A stretch of 64,000 bases of DNA, from contig CANTUV010000035.1 in the NCBI GenBank assembly GCA_947685225.1, positions 43,400,001-43,464,000 on the forward strand, in the 5' to 3' direction. Under the pieces are notes generated by a model, which had not been told where the DNA came from, made no database searches, and saw only the letters and a program-made list of their open reading frames with translations. Positions 9,258 to 22,596 of the stretch are shown here, in pieces. The number at the start of each line of letters is the position of its first letter. Position 1 is the first letter of the stretch. This DNA is from Garcia nutans (Eukaryota; Streptophyta; Magnoliopsida; Malpighiales; Euphorbiaceae). Made by a program: the position numbers and the translations under genes.

Positions 9258-12200
9258 TGTAACATCCCGAATCCCAGATTGGTAAGAAACAGACATAGAG
9301 AATATGATGTAGGCTTAGAACAAAGGAGTTTAGAACATGACCTATAACTTGAGCTCGAATTTTATCCAAGTTAATGACAGAATTAGAGAGTCTCAAAGAA
9401 GACTTAATTGTTTATTTGTGTCTTAGCTAGATTTATAACTTGAAATTACTCAATTTGGAGTTGTACAGAATAAGATATGATGGATTTAGTAGACAATGTG
9501 CAAGCTGCCTCAGGACAGCATAGTAGGCTTGACTTCGAAGGACCGTCAAAAATCAGATATAGCTCGGGTCGACCTGAAATGTTGACACAGTGTAGCCCCG
9601 GATGTCTAGTTTCTGTGGGAATAAGAATTACTTAATTTGGGATTGTGATTAAAAAGATATTAATAAAGAAAGACAGCAAGGTCAGGAAGGGATATCAAAA
9701 GGACCTAAGTGAAAATTTCTCAAAAGTTAGGGGCAACTATGTAAACTTAAAAATTAAGTGTCGAAAGTTCTTAATAGTGCCCATATCCAACCCCGAAAGA
9801 ATATTCTGGAGATTAATCGGGTCATAACCATGGGTTTCAATTTTTCCCGAAAACTCATGGTTTAAAAGTTACAATCGATTAATCGCTGGAGGGTATTTTA
9901 ATATTTTCATACCCTAGACTATAAAATTACAGCACAAGAAAGTTGAGGGGGTCAAAATATGAATAAAAGGAAGCCTAATGGCTTGCCAAATAAATAGATA
10001 AAAGAAGAAGGCAAGTGGACCAATTAAAAGTGGCCATTTTTGCTATAAGGTGTACCAATTGGAAGTCAACATCTATACCAAAATATTTTCACCATATATT
10101 GCTGCCATTTGGATCAAAATAAGCTAAGGAAAGAAAATAAAAGCCCTCTCTTACATGGTGAACTCGTCCAAACCATAAGAGAAGGAAGAAGGAAGTGATT
10201 TTTCCAAAGTTTAAGGCTTTTGGTTGAAGATTTTGGTGACAAACAAGATTATAAGGTAAGAGAAACCTATCTCTAGTTTTAATTTCATGGATTAATGGTT
10301 AATTTAAGAGATTGAAATTAGGGTTCATGTAGCTAGATTTGGAGAAAATTCAAGAAATAATTATTAGAGGGATTTGATAAAAGAAATAATGGTTTTAAAG
10401 TTAGAGGAGATTAGATTGAGGAAAAATTGGCAAGAAATGAATCGGTAGCTTATGTTTTCAAACCATAGGATGTATGTTTAAAGTGTGTATGCTGGAATTC
10501 TTATAGGAAATCAAGGAGACAAGGAAGGAAAGGAAGTGATATAGATAAAGGACTAAGAAATAGTAAGGTTTGGTACTTTACCCATTGAACTCCTTTTGAA
10601 AATTTTCTGTTTTACAATTAGTAAAATGCTGTGATTTGTATGATTTTTAATTAAATATAGAAAAATTATCTTGAGTTGAATTTTTGATATGTTATGTTTA
10701 AATGAGTCTATAATGATTAAAAATATTTTGAGTTGAATTGGGAATGGTTATGATTTTGGAAAGATTATTTTTATTAGACCTGCTCCAGCAGGTACCTTGA
10801 CTGAGACAGCCATCTTTCTGGATTTTTAATAAAATGTAGAAAAATAATATCCAATTAAATTTTGGATATGTTGTTTTTTAGTGAGTCTAGTATTTGAGAA
10901 AAATAATTTGAAACCACATTGATTGAATTTAGTTTACGGAATTCACAAAATTCAGAACTGCTGCCAGGATACAGGGCAACTGGAGTAGTCTGGTTGGGTG
11001 AACTAGTTGACCAAGATTTATGTCCAATTTGATATAAAATTTTAAAAGAATGATTTTAAGATGCAAAAATAAATTCTGTAAAAATTTTTGAGTTTTTATC
11101 CAAGTGGATTATTTTATACAAATTTTCTAAAACAAGGATCAAGTTGGGTCAAGAACCAGAGTTTATTGTTCATATGGTAATTTTTCATTATTAACTTGGT
11201 CAAAAACTTGGTGTGGGTGTTTTATCATTTTATTTTTGGTATTGAGTTTAAGTATGAATATGAAGAATAAATTAGATGAGAAAGAGGAGAAAATCAATCT
11301 GAATTTCATAACCGTGATAAAAGTCACGTGATGGAATACATGTTCGTTATCATGTGAATATATAGATAAGGTATATACGTGGGGAATACGTGTAAATATG
11401 GTATATATATGTGTGTATATGGTATATATGTGAATACATATGATGCATATGCGAGTATATGTGGTATTTGTGTAAGTATATATTGTATATACATGGAGAA
11501 TATGTGGTATATATACGAAGTGAATGGGTATATATGAAATTTTATATATGCTCTACTCGGTAAATGGGTAAAACCAGTCTGGAATGGGGGTTTGGCATGC
11601 CATCCTACTGGCAGTACTGTCTTAACGGCTTCGGTCTGGATATTACTTACGCGCGCGCGGTTATATCGTGTGAGGTCAAGATCATGGCAACTAGTCGTGT
11701 TAGACCAAGACCACACAGTTATGTTGTATATTCCATATCGTGTGAGACCAAGACCATGGCAATTAGTCGTGTGAGGTCAAGACCACGCGTAACTCTATAC
11801 GAGGCCTCATTTTGAGATCGGTGTATTCATAATTACCTAGTGGAGCAGATTAACTCGTAATTATAATGAAGTTATATTACATGTTGTTTACATACAGAAT
11901 GTGAATCTTAACTTAATTAGAAAATATAAATATGATGATTGTATGAAAATAGTTTAATTATGCAGTATTCTACTTTTATATGTGTTTCAACAACCTTCCT
12001 TGCACTATTTATATTCGGCAATGGTTAAAGTACCCACTGGGTAATAAGTTGCTCAGCGAGTTATATGTCTAACTCGCAGGTAGTGGATAGAAGATCAGCA
12101 TTTCTGCAGCGGCCTGCACCAGCTCGCTGAAAATAGGGTAGAACTTTTGACATAAAATAGTAGTATGGCATGTACGTTATATCTATTGTAAAGTTTTGTT

Positions 12201-12553
12201 AAACATATTAAGTATTATGGTGTATGTAACAAGAGAATAAACAGTATTATGGTAATGAAACTTAGCAAAGAGAAACGATATAGAAGTGTGAAATTTTCTT
12301 GCAAGGTGTAGTTGAGGATATAAGGGAGATTATTATTGGGAGTGTTCTTGAGTTGAATTGTGAACAAAGTGTTTTTTTTTTTTAAAAAATCAGTTTTGAC
12401 GACACTTGGGAACCCCGCTTTTTAGGGGAAACTCCGCCCAATTTTTCGAAAAAATTTTCATAAGAATTCTTAATTAAGACATTGTAACCAGAGCTCGTAT
12501 CCCGATGTGACATTCCTCCCCGACTTATTCGTAGGTCGGGAAGGGGTGTTACA
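9258..12553 (+). repeat. right LTR of element C
   Basis: Direct repeat of 5451-8762, including the tandem array and the double hairpin (12037-12077, same sequence as in the left LTR). It ends GTGTTACA at 12553, followed by the target duplication atatc. Confidence 0.92.
12037..12077 (+). other. double hairpin in LTR of element C (right)
   Basis: Same arms and loop as at 8232-8272: CTGGGTAA/TTGCTCAG sharing its last G with GCGAGTTA/TAACTCGC. Confidence 0.75.
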
Positions 12554-12763
12554 ATATCCTACACATGTGATTCAAGCAGAGTCCATTGAAATTCAGCCAA
12601 TTTGAATTATGAAGAACCAGTGGCTATCTTAGCTTGTGAAGTAAATGAGTTGCGTAATAAGCGCATTCCTTTAGTGAAAGTGTTATGGAGGAATCATTCG
12701 ATAGAGGAAGCCACTTGGGAAAGCGAAGAGACAATGAAACAACAATACCCTAAATTATTTTAA
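12554..12763 (+). pseudogene. element A polyprotein C-terminus with chromodomain-like end
   Basis: After element C the host frame resumes, with one frameshift near 12600, as EEPVAILACEVNELRNKRI, PLVKVLWRNH, EEATWESEETMKQQYPKLF and a TAA at 12761-12763. This is the C-terminal chromodomain-type module of Tekay/Del-like chromoviruses, thought to guide integration to heterochromatin. The first 5 bases are the duplicated target site of C. Confidence 0.85.
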
Positions 12764-12778
12764 GCGTCTATAATAGGT

Positions 12779-12815
12779 AAATTTCAAGAAAGAAATTTCT
12801 TTAGTGGAGGAGAAT
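12779..12815 (+). promoter_or_regulatory. pre-PPT palindrome and polypurine tract, element A
   Basis: AAATTTC (12779-12785) and GAAATTT (12792-12798) form a perfect 7-bp inverted repeat with loop AAGAAA, followed by AGTGGAGGAGAAT and the LTR start at 12816. Confidence 0.75.
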
Positions 12816-13682
12816 TGTAATGTTAAAAATTTTAAATACGAAATTTTGATTTAATATTGATAATTGATAATGAATTATGATATAAGTAATATGAATAAGT
12901 GATGTAAATAGGGGATCTCAAAAAAAATTTACTGAAGAAATTATTTATTTTTATGGCTTTACGAGACTAAAAATTGAATTAGAATCAAAGGTTAAGAGTG
13001 AGGGTACACCATACTTATTATAGGCATGCTCACACCTGATTAACCTATAGATATATGTACATGTGTGTGAGAGTGTAGAAATTTCTTTTCTTTCTCCATC
13101 ATCCACGCCAAACACCACCACCTCCACCATCTTTCTTATTTTCTTAATCTTCCTTTCTTCATATCAAAATAAAATTAAGAGTAGATTACATATAATTATA
13201 AATTTTTAGAAGAATAAGTTAGAAAAGGTAAATTTTCAACAAGTGATCAAAAAAAAAACAGAGAGAGAGAGATGGAGGGATTTTGAAAGAGGTATGTGCT
13301 TATATATTTTAATTTGCAAATATTTATTGTTCTTTGAGTTTTAATGTTTAAACTAGTTTATTGGGTTATTTAGAATGAGATATTTCTTAAATATTGGATA
13401 AATGAATTGTTGTGTGATATATGTAGGAATTGAAGTTACTGATGTTGTTTTTCTTAATTTTGAGTGGTGATTGTGAAAGTTGTTGATTAGATGATTTGTT
13501 AAATACTTGATTAATTAAAGTTTTAGTAAGATATTAGAAATAAATTCTTTTTATGTTAAAATTTTGGTTTTGATACATTTTTATTTTAGATCTTTAATAT
13601 GTTTGTATTTTATGATGTTAAAAGTGCAGAATACATTATTTTGAGATGTCACGGGCATGGCTTAAAGGTGCCATGGGCGTGG
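12816..13682 (+). repeat. 3' LTR of element A, first part
   Basis: It begins TGTAATGTTAAAA directly after the purine tract. It is interrupted at 13683 by element B, with target duplication cgtgg at 13678-13682. The tail end carries CACGGGCATGG / CATGGGCGTGG motifs related to the palindromic arrays of other LTRs. Confidence 0.8.
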
Positions 13683-16600
13683 TGTCATATCCGTAATTTT
13701 GAAAAAAATTAAATAAGTATTTTGATATATAAAAGTTGTATATACTCAATATATATCTAGTATATATATAACATATACATATGGTATATTAATTGTATAT
13801 GTTGGATTAATACATTACATACTTAATATATTTAATACACATATTAGGTACATTTAATGTGTATATAAAATACACATGACTTATGCATATGTGTAATATC
13901 CCAAATTTTTAAAAAGTTCTAATTTTTAAAAATTTGATAAAATAAATTATAATTTAAATGGATAAATTAAATTAATGATTTTAAATAAAAAAAATGAAGG
14001 AATTTTAAATGAAAAAGTGGAATGTATATGTGATATATACGTAAAATATGTACAACATATAAAAGTCAATACTTTTTAAAAAAAGTCAAAGTAAAAGAGT
14101 ATTTTGGTAATTAAATCTTAAAATTTTAAAATTATTAAATTAATTCAAAAATAAATTATTTTGAATGGAAGAGGGATTTTTGGACTTTTAATTTATTAAA
14201 TAAATAAATAATTAATTATTAAATTATTTTAACATATATATATATGGTTAAAAATAAAAGATGAAAAAAAAATTAAAAGTTTTTAATCATCTTCTTCTTC
14301 TCCATCAAGGGCCGGCTACCATGGTTGTCTACCTCAAGAATTTTGATCTTCCATACTCCACAAATTGAAGGATTTAACAAGTTTAAAGTGGATTTTTGGT
14401 GATTTCCACCAAAATTAGTAAGTTTCCAGCTTTTTTCTTTGGATTTCATGAAAATTATGATTATGTTTGTTTTAGATTTTTAAAGCTCTAAGATTTAATT
14501 GTCTATTTGGGTATAGATGAAGTTATTTTAAGTGATTAACAATGATTTTAAGGTTGGATTAAAGAAATGGTTGAGTTTGGGTAAGATTAGTAAAAAGAGA
14601 GAATTTAGGGTTATATAATTTTTGGGGTTTTGAAATCATGATTTTTACATGTGTAAATTGATTCAAAATGAGTTGTTTTGATGCATAAACAAGTATTTTA
14701 AAGTCAAATATTATATTTGATTGTGTTTGGTTGGAGTTTAAGAATGGAAGTGGAGATTTAGGATTTTGGAAAAGTGATTTTTCAAAGTGGTTGAATTGTT
14801 TGATTTTATTTGTTTAAGCATTTTATTTAGTGTTAAAGTGATGAATATAAGCTTGAAATGATTAATGGATTGTGTTGGAATGGAAAACCTTCAATGGGGG
14901 AAGGTTATGCCATTTTATGATTTTGTGTATAAGAGTGTATTTTTGTAATGTAAATGGTTTAAATGTATTAAAATATGTTTCTAAAAATATAAATAAACTT
15001 AATATATAAAAATGAATGGCCTAGTATGAGAATCCAAAGTAAAAGTGAGGTTAGCCTTAAATTTTGAATTTTTGCTTGGATGGGGTTTAATTATGATTTA
15101 ATATTGAAAATTTCATTAAATGTGATATTAAATGATTATTTGCTATCACATTTGGTTTAAGCATTGAGAGAGGTTGATTTGCTTCATCCAAGCGGTGAAG
15201 GGCAAGTTGGAAGGATAGGATTGGAGATTGTTTTAAGCTTATTTTGGTTACTATTTGAGGTAAGTACAAACTTTGAGTACATTGGTTATGTTTGCATGGA
15301 ATTTGGGCTTAACACATTTTGATTGAAAAATGTGCTAAGCTACTTGGTACATTGGTTATGTATGAATAATGCGCTATGACATTTGTAATGTCATATATGT
15401 GTTAAATGCATTGTGAAAAGCCATTGATAATGGCTAAATTGTGTAAATGTGATTAATATGTGAATTATATAAAAATACCCAAAGTAATTGGGTAATGTGT
15501 TGTGAATGTAAAAATGTGGTATAATGTAATGAAATATGTGGAAACATAATGAAATGAATTAATATTGAGATAAATAAGAAAGTGAGAAAAGTGAGAAAAA
15601 AAATAAGAAAATACGAGAATGCGCCTAGATTAAATATGTGACAATGAGAAAGAGATTGATAATGAGAAATATGAATAAATTGTGTGCCTAGTATGTTATT
15701 CAATTTTCAGAGTTCAATGTTTGGCAGCATGCCTATGAATTGTCTATGGGATAGATACTGAGCGTCAATGTGAAAATATTTTTGAGGTGAAATGACCGGG
15801 TCGTAAGCCTCAAAAATAAATCCTTAGGCTGGGTGAAATGACTGGGTTGTAAACTCAGACCTAATTGGATTAATCCATGGATATATTGCCTACGGGGCTA
15901 GACACAAAGTGTCATTATAGAACAAAGCAGTAACTCTGAAATTTGAATAGCATATTAGTTATCTTTGGGCCCATGTTTGTGTTTGTTTTTATATGAATGG
16001 TGGATTGTGAAATATTTGAAAGGTATAAGAAAATGGAATGATGTGATGTTCATGAGCATTGTACATTGGTATTTAAGTTTTATTGTTATTACCAAAGTTT
16101 GTACCACTAGGCTTTGGTTTAGGGCGATTGTAATTCGTCGCGCAGGTGACACGGAGTTTTGGTAGAGCTGGAGAGTTCTACTAGACCTAGTCAGGTCTAG
16201 GTTTGTATTTATTAAGCTTGAAGAGTTATTTTTAGGTACATCATGATCAGAGCCAGTTGCCAGCATGAACATATTTGATATTATAGTATATTTTGATATT
16301 ATGTATGTTATGATATATTTTTGAAGTATATATTATAGATTGTAAAGAATGTTTTGAATAATTTGTTTAAGATGAGATCTTATATGTGTTGTTGATATAT
16401 ATACCTATATATAAGTATTTTGAAAAAATATGGAGAAATTTAGAAATATTGGTGAAATCATGAATTGATTTTATTTTGAGTGTTGTTTTATGCAGGTTGT
16501 GTTTTGCTGAATTTTGAAAACGTCTAAATTACAAACAAAATTCTGGCGAATTTTCTCAGAGATTTTCATATAAAATGTTATTTTGGGTTACTATAGCAAG

Positions 16601-16770
16601 TAAAAAATATTTATATACTATTTAATTTTATATATTTAGTATTTGAAATTTTAAAATAGAAATGTGAAAATTTTTATTAAACCGGTCTGTGACATTTTTA
16701 TACCATATATGCGTATTTTACATATGCTGAAAATATGTATTGTACGTATATAGGGTATAAGGGTGTTACA
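13683..16770 (+). repeat. left LTR of element B
   Basis: Matched by 20670-22111 plus 36419-38073. It includes CT-rich leader-like sequence and a GGCCGGC/CCATGG block (about 14310), blocks of the type GTGAAATGACCGGGTCGTAA (about 15785-15860) and a decayed copy of the double hairpin (second stem 16122-16143 with one mismatch). Confidence 0.9.
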
Positions 16771-16777
16771 TTTATTT

Positions 16778-16814
16778 TGGTATCAGAGCCTAGATTTGAG
16801 GTTCTCAACCTAGG
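16778..16814 (+). promoter_or_regulatory. PBS and adjoining leader hairpin, element B
   Basis: TGGTATCAGAGC at 16778-16789 matches initiator tRNA-Met. It overlaps by one base a hairpin at 16789-16814: outer arms CCTAG/CTAGG, inner arms TTGAG/CTCAA, loop GTT. The same structure follows the PBS in F and G. Confidence 0.85.
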
Positions 16815-19800
16815 TGAGTAGTTAGAGAGAGAAAATTAGAATTTAAAAGAAATAATTTTCAATTGTGATGTATGCATTGGCACTGGCCATTTATCTGATC
16901 CCTAATTTGGCAATGTCCGTTCGACATAACGAATATGAGTTGAGATGACGTCTGGGTTACATAGATCAGAGTGGCACAGTAGAAGCATCATTTTGGACCT
17001 TATGGATTAAGAATTTTTGAAACTTCTATTCGAAATTAAGATTCATAGTTGATTGAATTGATGAATAAGTGAAATTAAGATTCATAATTGATGAATTGAT
17101 GAAAAATAATCTAGGAAATGATTTAAGATATGAAATAAAAAGTTTGAGAAATGGGCATGATAGTTACAAAAAATTCTATATGTGTACTGCAATGTGGTAT
17201 TATTTGAATTTTTGGATAAATCGAGGAATTTTGGATAAGTTTAAAAATTTAATAGAAAGTTATTTTATATGTTATAATCCAAAGAATAAAAATTCATAAT
17301 TTTTAAAGATGAATTCCTAATTAAGAAAAAAGAAGAACACGGATTGTTGGAACAGTTTCAGCAACTCAGAATATGTAAAAATTGAAAAAATATTTAAAAG
17401 CTATGGCAAACCAACCCAAAAAATTCTGAAAAATTTACATAAAATATTATATGTATTCCTAGAACATATGGCTCAAAGTTTATGAATTTTTATTAAGGTT
17501 TAATACCTAAAAAAAAAAAGATAACCGAGTGCTTCTAGAGGAATTATTAAAGAGACCAATTTTGTGGGTTTGGAAGATTTAATTTTTAAATATAGTAAAT
17601 CAACTTGAAAAAATCTAAAATTTTAAATATAAGTCCATATATGTGTCAAGTGCACATGGCTAAAATTTTACAAGCTTTTATAAAGAATTGGTAAGGAATA
17701 TAAAAATTGAAAGTGAGATTGACATGAAACTAAGAAAGTCATACAACTTTGTGCATATGAGGAATAAATAAATTTCATGAGACAAATAAATAAGAAATAT
17801 TATGAAAATTTATATACAGATGAGTAGAAGTATGAAGAAGAAATATGGGGTTTTTAATAATTTAGAAGAAAGAGTTCATAATTGAAAAAAATGATGCATG
17901 ATTTAGGGTTTGAGTATGTAAAATTAGGATATCTAAATGGATGATGTTAATTAGTGTAATAAAATGAATTAGTGTTGTTTAAAAGTAAATGTTATGATCT
18001 TAAGGTTGGGAATGTGACATGGATGAGATTTGGTGAGGTTCATGTTGTTGATTGCATTATATGAAATTTGAATTTTTGAAATGGGTTTCCATAATTGTGA
18101 AAGTGATGTGTTTTGATGTTATATTAATATAAAAATAATGTTTATAAAGTTAGCTCTTGAAAATGAGATTAATAGAATGAAGTTTAAGTAAAGTAGTAAG
18201 TTGAAAATTTAGAATTGTAAGGGAATTTCGATGAAGATTGTTTAGATATTGATAGTTTAATGTTTAATAAGCATGGGAGTTATTTTGAATGAGTAATATT
18301 ATTTATGAAAGTACTAACTAAGGTGTAATGTGGTTGATAATATAGAAATTTGTTGAATAAAGGGAAATGACTAAGCAAGTAAAAATGAGTTACTTTAGGT
18401 AATTGATTTGAAAATGATGAAAATGGATATGAAGGGTATAATAATTGAAAAAAATTGTGAGAGAGATGTCACATTGAAAATGTGACTAAGATTTATATGA
18501 AGTATTAAAATATATATATAATAAGAAACTTATTTAAGAAATGGGCGATTAAATAAGAAAGATGTTAATTATGTTTGTGGTCAGAGTGTATATATATATA
18601 TATATGTTGAATTGATGAATAATTTAAGTAATGTCAAAAGAATGAGAAATGATAATGTTCTCTGAAAGGTGATAAATGTTAACTTTGTATAGGTTGTATG
18701 TAAAAGAGGAATTGAGTATAGTTGTATAATATGTGAGATGAGATTTTTCAATATGAACGCAATTGTGATATGTAAGAAAATGTGAAAAGTAAGTCACATT
18801 GTGAATATGACTTACAAAGGTGTATGTGGCTGATTAAAAAAAATATTATCGAGTGTTTGTTACCTTATACAATTACTTGTCTAGTGATATTGAGAATGAT
18901 ATTGCATGTATTAATAGATCTAAGAGAGATTAGGTCTTGACTTGCATAGAGATAGGTCATGTGATGAAATTGAGATTGAGAATGGACCCGAGCAGCGTTG
19001 GACGGTGAAATTGTTATTGTAACAACTAAACTTGATGATTGTATAGTGTTTTGGGCCCAAAGTATATGCGTGTAAATAAGAGATTGTAAGGAAAAGGAAA
19101 ATATAATGAAGAAAGTATGGAAGTGAAAAATAATAAATAAATTTTATAAGATATATATTAGAAATGGAGTAATAAATGGAAGTTGTGTAAAATTAGCATA
19201 TGAACAAATGTGTATATGTAAGAGATGTTAATGATAATATTGTTGAAACATGAGTTAGACTAATGATCAAGTGATCAAAAGTAAATTGCTTTGAAATAGA
19301 GCTGAAATGTGTTAACTCTTCATGTAGTAAGAGTTTAAAGAACTAATATGTGATTTTAAAATGCCACGGGTGTGTGACCATTAAGATGTGGGTGTAGTTT
19401 CGAGATAAGAACTGTTTGAGAAAGAATTATAGTGAAGGTGGTGTTTATTTGTAACCCACGGACGCGGGCTTAAGATGATACAATTGTGAATATTGAGTGA
19501 AATTGATAGTTTTTGTTTCATGAGATAGAAGCAAGATTTATGGCTGGTATAGTTGGACTCATAACCTTGTGTAGAAATTTATCTATGACCATGGATAGTG
19601 TGAAAACAGAAGAGAATTGTGAAAATATGATAAGCTATAAATGATGTATAAGAAAAGTGATTTTTGTAAATATGATAACTATAAGAAATGTGAGAAAATG
19701 ATAAATGAAAGGAATTATGAAATGTGAGTAAGAGCTGCATTGAATGTGTTTGAAAGTGGTATAAAATGAATAAGTTGATGAAAATGACATTTAAAGTGAA

Positions 19801-20633
19801 TGAGATTAGGAGAAATGAACATTATCTGTAATGATAAATTCGAAGAGAGTTAAGATTGGAGAATAAATTTGACTTAATAGAATTAGGTCATGAATTGAAA
19901 ACAGATTGATGAATTTAAAATAGACTAAAAGTTGGTCAGAATAGAATAAGACTATGATGGTTATATTGTGATAGTTAGATCAATTGATCTGAAATGTAAT
20001 AAGTTTACAAGTATTTATTGAAATTCAATGTGTGTAGTTGTATTAAGAATATGTAAGCTATATGATAATGTGCATACAATGTTCTGATATGTATATGCAC
20101 ATGAAAGGAACTAAGTTATGTTAGTTTCATATAATTATAAGAGAAAAATGCTAGTTATAGTATAATTGGAATGAATCTTACAAAGAAAATAAGATTTTGT
20201 TGTTGTATAATGGTGATATTAAATTAATATGTGGTAATTGTATAAAGAGTAAGATCAAAGTGAATGTGTGTAAAATTATGGTGCTAAGATATAAGTTATT
20301 AACGTTTGAATTTAATGTTATGAGAGTATATTTTTAAGATAATGAAGTGATCAAATATCTTGAGTGCAATAGGTGTGTGGTGTATATATATTAAAGAAAT
20401 AAACTAATTTTGTCTAATGACAACTCAATTGATGATATGATATTGTGACTGTTTGAGTAAATAGATAGTATAATAATGAGTTATGGAATGGTAGAAAGGT
20501 AATTGAGAATGAACCTAAGGGGGAGAATAGAAATTATATAATTTGATGAAATAATGATTTAATAAGATGATTAATTTAATATGAGATTTTAAAGATTATA
20601 TTTTGACTTACATGATTTATTACCATACTAGAT

Positions 20634-20669
20634 AATTTCGAGGACGAAATTATTTAAGGGGGAGAAAAT
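20634..20669 (+). promoter_or_regulatory. pre-PPT palindrome and polypurine tract, element B
   Basis: AATTTCGAGGACGAAATT at 20634-20651 (7-bp arms, AGGA loop), then TTAAGGGGGAGAAAA, then the LTR at 20670. It is retained although the element has no coding capacity. Confidence 0.85.
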
Positions 20670-22111
20670 TGTCATATCCATGATTTTGGAGAAATTAAAT
20701 AAGTATTTGGAGATATAAAAGTTGTATATACCCAATATATATCTAGTGTATATATAACATATACATATAGTATATTGATTGTATATGTTAAATTAATACA
20801 TTACATACTTAATATATTTAATACACATATTAGGTACATTTGATGTGTATATAAGATACACATTACTTAAGCATATGTGTAATATCCTAAATTTTTAAAA
20901 AGTTTTAATTTTTAGAAATTTGATAAAATAAATTATAATTTAAATGGATAAATTAAATTAATAGTTTTAAATGAAAAATTAAGGGATTTTAAATGAAAAA
21001 GTGAAATATATGTGTGATATATATAAAAAATATATACAACATATAAAAGTTGACACTTTTTAAAAGAAAAGTCAAAGTAAAAAGGTATTTGGTAATTAAA
21101 TTTTAAAAAAAAAATTATTAAATTAATTCAAAAATAAATTATTTTGAATGGAAGAGGGATTTTTGATCTTTTAATTTATTAAATAATTAATTATTAAATT
21201 ATTTAACATATATATATGGTTAAAAATAAAAGATGAAAAGAAAAAGAAAATTTAAAAGTTTTTCATCTTCTTCTTCTTCTCCATCAAGGGCCGGCCACCA
21301 TGGTTGTCTAGCTCAAGAATTTTGATCTTCCATACTCCACAAATTGAAGGATTTAACAAGTTTAAAGTGGATTTTTGGTGATTTTCACTAAAATTAGTAA
21401 GTTTCCAACTTCTTTCTTTAGATTTCATGGAAATTGTGATTATATTTGTTTTAGATTTTTAAAGTTCTAAGATTTAATTGTCTATTTGGGTATAGATGAA
21501 GTTATTTTAAGTGATTAACAATAATTTTAAGGTTGGATTAAAGAAATGGTTGAGTTTGGGTAAGATTGGTGAAGAGAGAGAATTTAGGGTTATGTAATTT
21601 TTGGGGTCTTGAAATCATGGTTTTTAATTGTGTAAATTGATTTCAAATGAGTTGTTTTGATGCATAAATAAGTATTTTAAAGTCAAATATTGGATTTGGT
21701 TGTGTTGGTTGGAGTTTGAGAATGGAAGTGGAGATTTAGGATTTTGAAAAAGTAATTTTCCAAAGTGGTTGAATTATTTGATTTTATTTGTTTAAGTATG
21801 TTGTTTAGTGTTAAAAGTGATGAATATAAGCTTGAAATGATTAATGGATTGTGTTGGAATGGAAAACCTTTAATGGGGGGGAAGGTTATGCCATTTTATG
21901 ATTTTGTGTATAAGAGTGTATTTTTGTAATGTAAATGGTTTAAATGTATTAAAATATATTTCTAATAATATAAATAAACTTAATATATTAAAATGAATGG
22001 CCTAGTATGAGAATCCAAAGTAAAAGTGAGTTTAGCCTTAAAATTTGAATTTTTGCTTGGATGGGGTTTAATTATGATTTAATATTGAAAATGCAATTAA
22101 ATGTGATACTA
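20670..22111 (+). repeat. right LTR of element B, first part
   Basis: Direct repeat of 13683 onward, ending at the insertion of solo LTR E. The target duplication tacta is at 22107-22111. Confidence 0.9.
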
Positions 22112-22558
22112 GATAACACCCCTACACCCAATATCACATATACTCACAATATGTAAGATATGTATAGAAGATATAAGAATGTCACCGTCCATTTTCATCA
22201 AACGAATCTTTTGACTTAAACATCAAAACATTCTCAATCAATTTGAGTAAACTTAGAACATTTAACTTATATTATAGAAAGTAATAGATAAAATATCCTT
22301 TGTTAAAATACATTTACATATATCTTCATTACCTTAAAAGTTTATCCAAAATATTTGTTTAATAAGCAGCGAAAAATGCAGCGGAATATACATATGTTTA
22401 CATCAAAATCAATAAGTACAAAAATATGAAATTTATACATGCTGGCAGTTCGTCTCTGATCTTGATGTCCACTAACCACTTTGATCTCAAAGTCTCAATC
22501 CTATACTCGACTCGGTCTAGACGAGCTCTCCGGCACAACCGGATCTACCCTGTCACCT

Positions 22559-22596
22559 GCGCAATGAACCACAATCGCGCTAAGCAAAAAACTTAG
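22559..22596 (-). other. double hairpin in solo LTR E
   Basis: On the minus strand the second stem is GCGCGAT with ATTGCGC, with a G-U pair at position 5; the first stem is CTAAG/CTTAG (22580-22596). The wobble is intermediate between the G-C pair of element B and the A-U pair of element F at the same position. Confidence 0.7.

Larger units (their letters stand above)
5451..12553 (+). mobile_element. element C: non-autonomous LTR element, 3.3-kb LTRs, 495-bp interior
   Basis: Two long direct repeats, 5451-8762 (3312 bp) and 9258-12553 (3296 bp), each begin TGTAACATCCCGAATCCC and end GGGGTGTTACA. They are flanked by the 5-bp duplication atatc (5446-5450 and 12554-12558). The interior is only 495 bp. 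It carries a tRNA-iMet-type PBS at its left end and a palindrome plus purine run at its right end, with no protein-coding frame. The LTR-to-interior ratio is extreme: neither a TRIM (tiny LTRs) nor a usual LARD (multi-kb interior). The two LTRs differ by scattered substitutions and small indels, so the insertion is not recent. It split the integrase frame of A. Confidence 0.92.
16771..20669 (+). other. interior of element B, 3.9 kb without coding capacity
   Basis: The only frame above 60 codons (17069-17299, 76 codons) has AT-driven composition and no retroelement motif. The region has no zinc knuckle, protease, RT, RNase H or integrase signature in any frame. It also keeps the end signals needed for replication. 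Whether it is a decayed polyprotein or a conserved non-coding filler cannot be decided by eye; alignment to other copies would tell. Confidence 0.8.
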
